Origin: Myroides indicus
GTDB lineage: Bacteria; Bacteroidota; Bacteroidia; Flavobacteriales; Flavobacteriaceae
Assembly: GCF_004364575.1 (NCBI RefSeq)
Contig: NZ_SOAG01000006.1
Coordinates: 1 to 60,208 of the forward strand
Length of the DNA: 60,208 nucleotides
Direction: 5' to 3'
Part shown: piece by piece, positions 55,389 through 60,208 of the stretch
Layout: the number at the start of each line of letters is the position of its first letter
Numbering within the stretch: position 1 is the stretch's first letter
Program-made: the position numbers and the translations under genes
The notes under the pieces: generated by a model
The model's input: only the letters and a program-made list of their open reading frames with translations
The model's database searches: none
What the model was told of the DNA's origin: nothing

Positions 55389-56666
55389 TTAATTGTTTTC
55401 TAAATGTAAATAGCCTGACTTTTTAATCATTCGGGAACCATTTTCATTTTTATATTCATAGGTAACTATGTAAAAATAAGTACCTGTTGGAAGCTTACTG
55501 CCCTTATTTACCGTCACTCTTCCGTCAGAATATCCACGGAATACATTATCCCTACTATTATAGTTTGTAGTTTCATATACCCGTCCTCCCCAACGATTAT
55601 AGATTTCAACTTTGTTATTCGGAAATCTGTTGATATTTTCTATAATAAAATAATCATTTTTGCCATCGTTGTCAGGAGTAACCAAATTGTAAATGACCAC
55701 ATCCCCTTCTAATATCCAATCTTTTTTAACAGTACCCAGCGTAAAAACACCATACCCTTTTACAGTTGCCGGAGTAGTGATTTCTTTGACAGAAGTATCC
55801 GCTACTCCTCCTTCATCTACCCACAATTGCTGCTCTTTATCCCAACGGACAATGTGAAGCTCTTCTTCAGGATTACCTAATAAGCTATTTGGTGTAGTAC
55901 GTTCATCCCAACTTAGAGTCAGCATAATATCGCCGGAAACATTACCTCCTTTTTCTACAATCCAATATTCTCTGTCATTCAACAGATTAATTACGCCTGA
56001 TTTATCTTTATTTGTTTTAAAAAAAGTTTTGTCATCCAGAATATACTTGCTTACAAAAGCATCCTTGGTTGTTTTAGGTGCTGTAATTCGAGCCGGGCGA
56101 TACAGCCCTTGATCTCCTATAGGAAAAGTAAAAGCATCATTTCCTATTTTTTCTACTTCGCCTTCCACATGACTGTTGTGGCTGGCATTGATTGATTTAG
56201 CTCCACGGTGAAAACTCAATATTCCTCTCGACAAGCCGGTTTTCTCATTCAGAGTAGAGTCTACTTTAATTATACCATTCTGAAAATCTACAGTTCCATA
56301 AACGTCTATATTGCTCTTCAGATCAAATGCCATAAATGGTTCTGGATTATTAAAATCTATATTATAAAATTCAGTAAAGGCATTCCCCGAAAGTGTCTGG
56401 GTTCCATTTTGACTTTCGAGACGGGTAAAAACAGCTTTTCCTGTTTTGATATTTTTACCGATACTGTAAATTCCGTCATTATTAAAATCACTATAAAAAT
56501 ACGTTAGTCCGTCATTAGTTACTCTTCCATTTTCTTGATTTGAAAAAGGAAATAAAAAAGAAGTGACTGTATTTGAAGAGACTTTTAGAATACCTTGATT
56601 GACTGTTTGTGCTTGCAAATTAACAACAATTAACAAAAACAGCATATATATGCTTAACTTTTTCAT
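55389..56666 (-). CDS. T9SS type B sorting domain (gliding motility-associated CTD) protein
   Basis: The 425-residue secreted protein has a signal peptide ending NLQAQ and a beta-rich passenger of about 310 residues (YSDFNNDGIYSIGKNI, SINASHNSHVEGEVEKIG). Its C-terminal domain is the CHU_C/gliding-associated type: VTPDNDGKNDYFIIENINRF, VEIYNRWGGRVYETTNY and TYFYIVTYEYKN. Type B CTDs are usually exported with a PorP/SprF partner, here 170 bases downstream. The passenger, with FPIGDQGLYRPARIT, recalls Bacteroidota surface proteins of unknown ligand. No promoter match was seen upstream, so it may be expressed with the preceding genes. Confidence 0.9.
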   Translation of the reverse strand: MKKLSIYMLFLLIVVNLQAQTVNQGILKVSSNTVTSFLFPFSNQENGRVTNDGLTYFYSDFNNDGIYSIGKNIKTGKAVFTRLESQNGTQTLSGNAFTEFYNIDFNNPEPFMAFDLKSNIDVYGTVDFQNGIIKVDSTLNEKTGLSRGILSFHRGAKSINASHNSHVEGEVEKIGNDAFTFPIGDQGLYRPARITAPKTTKDAFVSKYILDDKTFFKTNKDKSGVINLLNDREYWIVEKGGNVSGDIMLTLSWDERTTPNSLLGNPEEELHIVRWDKEQQLWVDEGGVADTSVKEITTPATVKGYGVFTLGTVKKDWILEGDVVIYNLVTPDNDGKNDYFIIENINRFPNNKVEIYNRWGGRVYETTNYNSRDNVFRGYSDGRVTVNKGSKLPTGTYFYIVTYEYKNENGSRMIKKSGYLHLENN

Positions 56667-56809
56667 AGGTTTTTATTTTTTAATCAGAGCATAATCGATA
56701 AATAACGACATACCACTTTTCTGCTAACTAAATCTTAATCTCAATAAGAGAATTAGAAAACAACTATTGCTTTTTTTACAATAATTATGTCCTCTTAACG
56801 ATAAGCAGA

Positions 56810-58459
56810 TTAAACTCCTACGGGCTTTTCAGTAGAAGCAAATTCTACCATCACTTTTGCGCTGACATCTGAGGGGCTTAAAATGGTATAGTTCTTTCCT
56901 GTCCCTACATTGAATGTTAATGTTTTGCTAGTCACTTTTACATCTGTTACAGAGACCGTCAATCCTTCTTCATAATTTAAGTATATCGATAAAATTTTAT
57001 GTCCGTCTTTATCTAAAGTAACTCCGCTTGTAAGTGCGGTTTCTCCTTCAACAGTAGTTGTAAACTCTCCTCTGTAGATGTAATAAGTTACTCCGTTTTC
57101 TACATAAGTATCTCCTGTAAACACAGATGTGTTTGAACTGGCATCAATCGTATCTCCTAACTTATTTTTTATGATATTAGTCTGAGAATCATCGATATTT
57201 GTAATAGCGTTTACAATCGTCTGAGAGATATCTATCGGGGTTTTGACATCTCCAACCATGGTATAAAACACATTGGTTCCATTGACATCTCCATAGTAAA
57301 CATTTCCTCCCTGATTGATGATGCTTTTAACCTGATTGTAAATATCTTCATTATTGGTAAGTGAATAAAGTATGTCGGCAGTTACGTCAATGTAATTTTG
57401 CTCTCCTCTTTCAGGAGTAAATTCGTAAACAATTTTATTGTCTCCCTTAACATCTGTAATAAGCTCGGTATAACCTGCTCCATCTACGCTGCGCCCGATA
57501 AACGTTCTGGTTTCATTATGAGTAACAATGGATTTGAATTCTAATGCAGCAATGTCACCCCAGGTTTCATTAGTACCATTCCATTGTTGAAATTTTGCAT
57601 TCCCCGGATTGGCCGCATCCAATACAATTTTTAAGGCTCCGTCCTGAGTGGCATTTTTGGAGATATACTCTATATATTCCTGAACCGTATTGTATGTATT
57701 TCCACCTATCGTAACCGGATTATTAGTAACCAGTTCGTTAAAGTTGTTGACAACTCCTCCTACAACATCTATCAAAATAGCACCTGTTGGAACAGAAGTC
57801 CATTGAGATGCATCGGTAACGCCTCCATTTTGAATATAAGCTTCTGACAGGTAATATTGATTACCTCCATAAGTAACTATTGTAGTTTTAGACTCAGAAG
57901 CAGAAATCAAGCTTTCTAATTCTGCAGTAATATCTTTTTTGACATAGGTACTCGTTGCACTGTCATAATACACATATTCTATTTTTGCTGAATCATTATC
58001 GGTTCCAGGTATAAAAACCATTCCTCCTCCCAATTCAGATCCTCCTGTTGGAGTTCCTTCCAAATTATTGGACGGATAAGCTACTTTTAACAAAGCTAAA
58101 ACGTCGTCAACTCTCTCATCCATACCATCGATAACTTGTTTTAAATCCGTTACATTGGTCAGGCGTTCCCAATATCCTCCTTTATCGGTTCTCCAAAAAT
58201 AAAAACCGGGTGAAACAGCTAAATCTCCTGTACCGGCAGAAGCTGTGTTGTAAACTAACAAACTCTCTTCTTTATCTCCTGTTATCGGAGCAAATTCACT
58301 TAAACTTCGAAGTGATACGCGCGGAATTAAAATTCCTTTGTCTTCAGCTTCTACATCTAAATAGGCTGATGTTTTGGGAGCTGGTGTACCAATAGCTATC
58401 TGTGCTTTTGCAAAATAAACTGAACCGAATAAGGCTGCAATTAATGTAATTTTTTTCAT
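56810..58459 (-). CDS. Secreted surface protein, tandem copy A
   Basis: The 549-residue protein has a signal peptide MKKITLIAALFGSVYFAKAQ followed by the Bacteroidota N-terminal pattern GILIPRVSLRSLSEF, then VSPGFYFWRTDKGGYWERL. The middle has Gly/Asn/Thr-rich segments such as GGNVYYGDVNGTNVFYTMVG and GGNTYNTVQEYIEYISKN. It ends in a distinct domain of about 85 residues (SGVTLDKDGHKILSIYLNY to VMVEFASTEKPVGV). No CTD sorting signal is visible. The first 460 residues are virtually identical to copy B upstream; only the C-terminal end differs. It may be a structural fibre or adhesin; function is unproven. Confidence 0.85.
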   Translation of the reverse strand: MKKITLIAALFGSVYFAKAQIAIGTPAPKTSAYLDVEAEDKGILIPRVSLRSLSEFAPITGDKEESLLVYNTASAGTGDLAVSPGFYFWRTDKGGYWERLTNVTDLKQVIDGMDERVDDVLALLKVAYPSNNLEGTPTGGSELGGGMVFIPGTDNDSAKIEYVYYDSATSTYVKKDITAELESLISASESKTTIVTYGGNQYYLSEAYIQNGGVTDASQWTSVPTGAILIDVVGGVVNNFNELVTNNPVTIGGNTYNTVQEYIEYISKNATQDGALKIVLDAANPGNAKFQQWNGTNETWGDIAALEFKSIVTHNETRTFIGRSVDGAGYTELITDVKGDNKIVYEFTPERGEQNYIDVTADILYSLTNNEDIYNQVKSIINQGGNVYYGDVNGTNVFYTMVGDVKTPIDISQTIVNAITNIDDSQTNIIKNKLGDTIDASSNTSVFTGDTYVENGVTYYIYRGEFTTTVEGETALTSGVTLDKDGHKILSIYLNYEEGLTVSVTDVKVTSKTLTFNVGTGKNYTILSPSDVSAKVMVEFASTEKPVGV

Positions 58460-58562
58460 GTTTTTTATTTTATAGAATTGAATAATATTTTTATTCTAAT
58501 TCTTTTTAATTTCACTTTATGCTTTAAAAGAAATCCCAATGAGATAAAAAGTTCAAAGTAAT

Positions 58563-58581
58563 CCGCGAGAAGTTCTCGCGG
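58563..58581 (-). other. GC-rich hairpin between the tandem surface genes
   Basis: CCGCGAGAA and TTCTCGCGG form a perfect nine-base inverted repeat around one base, in otherwise AT-rich sequence. On the minus strand it is not followed by a clear T run, so it is more likely an mRNA processing, stability or attenuation element than a simple terminator. It lies 55 bases after the copy B stop and 104 bases before the copy A start. Confidence 0.55.
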
Positions 58582-58635
58582 TATTATAATAATCTTCTAT
58601 TTTACTTTTACCAAAAACTTTTATTGACTTTTGGA

Positions 58636-60208
58636 CTACACTCCTGCCGGTTTATCTGACGAAGCAAATTCTACCATTACTTTTGCTTCCACGTCCGTAT
58701 CAGAAATCACATGATATTGTTTTCCAACTCCTAATTTTAATCCTAAAGATTTTCCTGAAACTACAACATCTGTTACTGAAGCAGTCGAACCGACTCCGTA
58801 GTTTAATCCGATTGATAATATTTTATGTCCGTCTTTATCTAAAGTAACTCCGCTGGTACGAGCTGTTCGACCTTGTACTGTAGTAGTAAACTCTCCTCTG
58901 TAGATGTAATAAGTTACTCCGTTTTCCACATAAGTATCTCCTGTAAACACAGATGTGTTTGAACTGGCATCAATCGTATCTCCTAACTTATTTTTTATGA
59001 TATTAGTCTGAGAATCATCGATATTTGTAATAGCGTTTACAATCGTCTGAGAGATATCTATCGGGGTTTTGACATCTCCAACCATGGTATAAAATACATT
59101 GGTTCCATTGACATCTCCATAGTAAACATTTCCTCCCTGATTGATGATGTTTTTAACCTGATTGTAAATATCTTCATTATTGGTAAGTGAATAAAGTATG
59201 TCGGCAGTTACGTCAATGTAATTTTGCTCTCCTCTTTCAGGAGTAAATTCGTAAACAATTTTATTGTCTCCCTTAACATCTGTAATAAGCTCGGTATAAC
59301 CTGCTCCATCTACGCTGCGCCCGATAAACGTTCTGGTTTCATTATGAGTAACAATGGATTTGAATTCTAATGCAGCAATGTCACCCCAGGTTTCATTAGT
59401 ACCATTCCATTGTTGAAATTTTGCATTCCCCGGATTGGCCGCATCCAATACAATTTTTAAGGCTCCGTCCTGAGTGGCATTTTTGGAGATATACTCTATA
59501 TATTCCTGAACCGTATTGTATGTATTTCCACCTATCGTAACCGGATTATTAGTAACCAGTTCGTTAAAGTTGTTGACAACTCCTCCTACAACATCTATCA
59601 AAATAGCACCTGTTGGAACAGAAGTCCATTGAGATGCATCGGTAACGCCTCCATTTTGAATATAAGCTTCTGACAGGTAATATTGATTACCTCCATAAGT
59701 AACTATTGTAGTTTTAGACTCAGAAGCAGAAATCAAGCTTTCTAATTCTGCAGTAATATCTTTTTTGACATAGGTACTCGTTGCACTGTCATAATACACA
59801 TATTCTATTTTTGCTGAATCATTATCGGTTCCAGGTATAAAAACCATTCCTCCTCCCAATTCAGATCCTCCTGTTGGAGTTCCTTCCAAATTATTGGATG
59901 GATAAGCTACTTTTAACAAAGCTAAAACGTCGTCAACTCTCTCATCCATACCATCGATAACTTGTTTTAAATCCGTTACATTGGTCAGGCGTTCCCAATA
60001 TCCTCCTTTATCGGTTCTCCAAAAATAAAAACCGGGTGAAACAGCTAAATCTCCTGTACCGGCAGAAGCTGTGTTGTAAACTAACAAACTCTCTTCTTTA
60101 TCTCCTGTTATCGGAGCAAATTCACTTAAACTTCGAAGTGATACGCGCGGAATTAAAATTCCTTTGTCTTCAGCTTCTACATCTAAATAGGCTGATGTTT
60201 TGGGAGCA
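58636..60208 (-). CDS. Secreted surface protein, tandem copy B (5' end beyond the window)
   Basis: The open frame runs from the stop at 58636 to the last base. By alignment with copy A the start would lie about 77 bases outside the window, giving the same 549 residues. The first 465 or so codons are almost identical to copy A; I noticed one amino-acid difference (KNIINQGG versus KSIINQGG). From about residue 465 it diverges: TVQGRTARTSGVTLDK, LNYGVGSTASVTDVVVSG, then VMVEFASSDKPAGV. The unit repeats at exactly 1,826 bases. The gene is upstream of copy A in the transcript direction. Confidence 0.85.
   Translation of the reverse strand, partial: APKTSAYLDVEAEDKGILIPRVSLRSLSEFAPITGDKEESLLVYNTASAGTGDLAVSPGFYFWRTDKGGYWERLTNVTDLKQVIDGMDERVDDVLALLKVAYPSNNLEGTPTGGSELGGGMVFIPGTDNDSAKIEYVYYDSATSTYVKKDITAELESLISASESKTTIVTYGGNQYYLSEAYIQNGGVTDASQWTSVPTGAILIDVVGGVVNNFNELVTNNPVTIGGNTYNTVQEYIEYISKNATQDGALKIVLDAANPGNAKFQQWNGTNETWGDIAALEFKSIVTHNETRTFIGRSVDGAGYTELITDVKGDNKIVYEFTPERGEQNYIDVTADILYSLTNNEDIYNQVKNIINQGGNVYYGDVNGTNVFYTMVGDVKTPIDISQTIVNAITNIDDSQTNIIKNKLGDTIDASSNTSVFTGDTYVENGVTYYIYRGEFTTTVQGRTARTSGVTLDKDGHKILSIGLNYGVGSTASVTDVVVSGKSLGLKLGVGKQYHVISDTDVEAKVMVEFASSDKPAGV

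Larger units (their letters stand above)
56810..60208 (-). repeat. 1,826-base tandem duplication of a surface-protein gene
   Basis: Every aligned landmark checked has the same offset of 1,826 bases (for example 57241 with 59067 and 58355 with 60181), so there are no insertions or deletions between the copies over about 1.57 kb. The 5' three quarters differ at only a handful of positions; the last 250 bases of each gene differ heavily. More copies may lie beyond the window. Confidence 0.88.

Noticed and set aside
56208..56507. 99-codon plus-strand ORF in the type B CTD gene
   Set aside because: It is antisense to the secreted protein gene, with low-complexity Ile/Tyr/Lys content.
56810..60208. 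CRISPR or short tandem repeat array
   Set aside because: The repetition is a single 1.8 kb gene-length unit, with no short direct repeats and spacers.

Overview
This is a 60.2 kb, low-GC chromosomal segment from a member of the Bacteroidota, almost certainly class Flavobacteriia (Flavobacteriaceae or Weeksellaceae). The evidence is a giant SprA type IX secretion gene in the ruvA-sprA-gcvH neighbourhood, a complete alternative complex III plus cytochrome oxidase operon, PorP/SprF and type B CTD surface genes, and many promoters of the Bacteroidota -7 type (TAnnTTTG). No rRNA, tRNA or CRISPR array was seen. All family names rest on reading the sequence, without database searches.

Layout. (1) 1-2.5 kb: two transposase remnants in opposite orientation, then two unrecognised lipoprotein genes, the second with its signal peptide out of frame. 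(2) 2.5-7.7 kb: a PiT phosphate transporter, a YyaL/DUF255 thioredoxin-like protein and a small MscS channel. (3) 7.8-11.2 kb (minus): tolC, an HlyD/MacA adaptor and tsaB. (4) 11.2-16.3 kb (minus): cytochrome oxidase assembly and small subunits in two transcription units. One is cyoE, two subunit III genes and subunit IV. The other is a cysteine-free SCO-like protein, SCO, DUF420 and a 73-residue CxxC membrane protein. (5) 16.4-30.3 kb (minus): deoC, vanZ, gcvH, sprA, ruvA, maeB, queG and ruvB. (6) 30.5-31.1 kb: a zinc-ribbon methyltransferase. (7) 31.4-42.6 kb (minus): actABCDEF, then oxidase subunits II and I. (8) 42.8-51.4 kb: a SPOR protein, leuS, an S41 peptidase, a membrane LytTR regulator and the ftsX-DUF3098-uppP-truB operon. 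(9) 51.5-60.2 kb (minus): an accessory surface module with two tandem near-identical surface-protein genes, a type B CTD protein, a PorP/SprF protein, a TPR/PD40/OmpA protein and two small transposase-like HTH proteins.

How the genes work together. Regions 4 and 7 together build a menaquinol-to-oxygen chain: ActA-F passes electrons to an aa3/caa3-type oxidase, with CyoE supplying heme and SCO supplying CuA copper. SprA and the PorP/SprF module link the window to type IX secretion and surface display. The most unusual feature is the end of the window. Two tandem genes on an exact 1,826-base period are almost identical over about five sixths of their length and diverge only in the last 80-90 codons, which suggests gene conversion of a conserved stalk and diversification of a tip.
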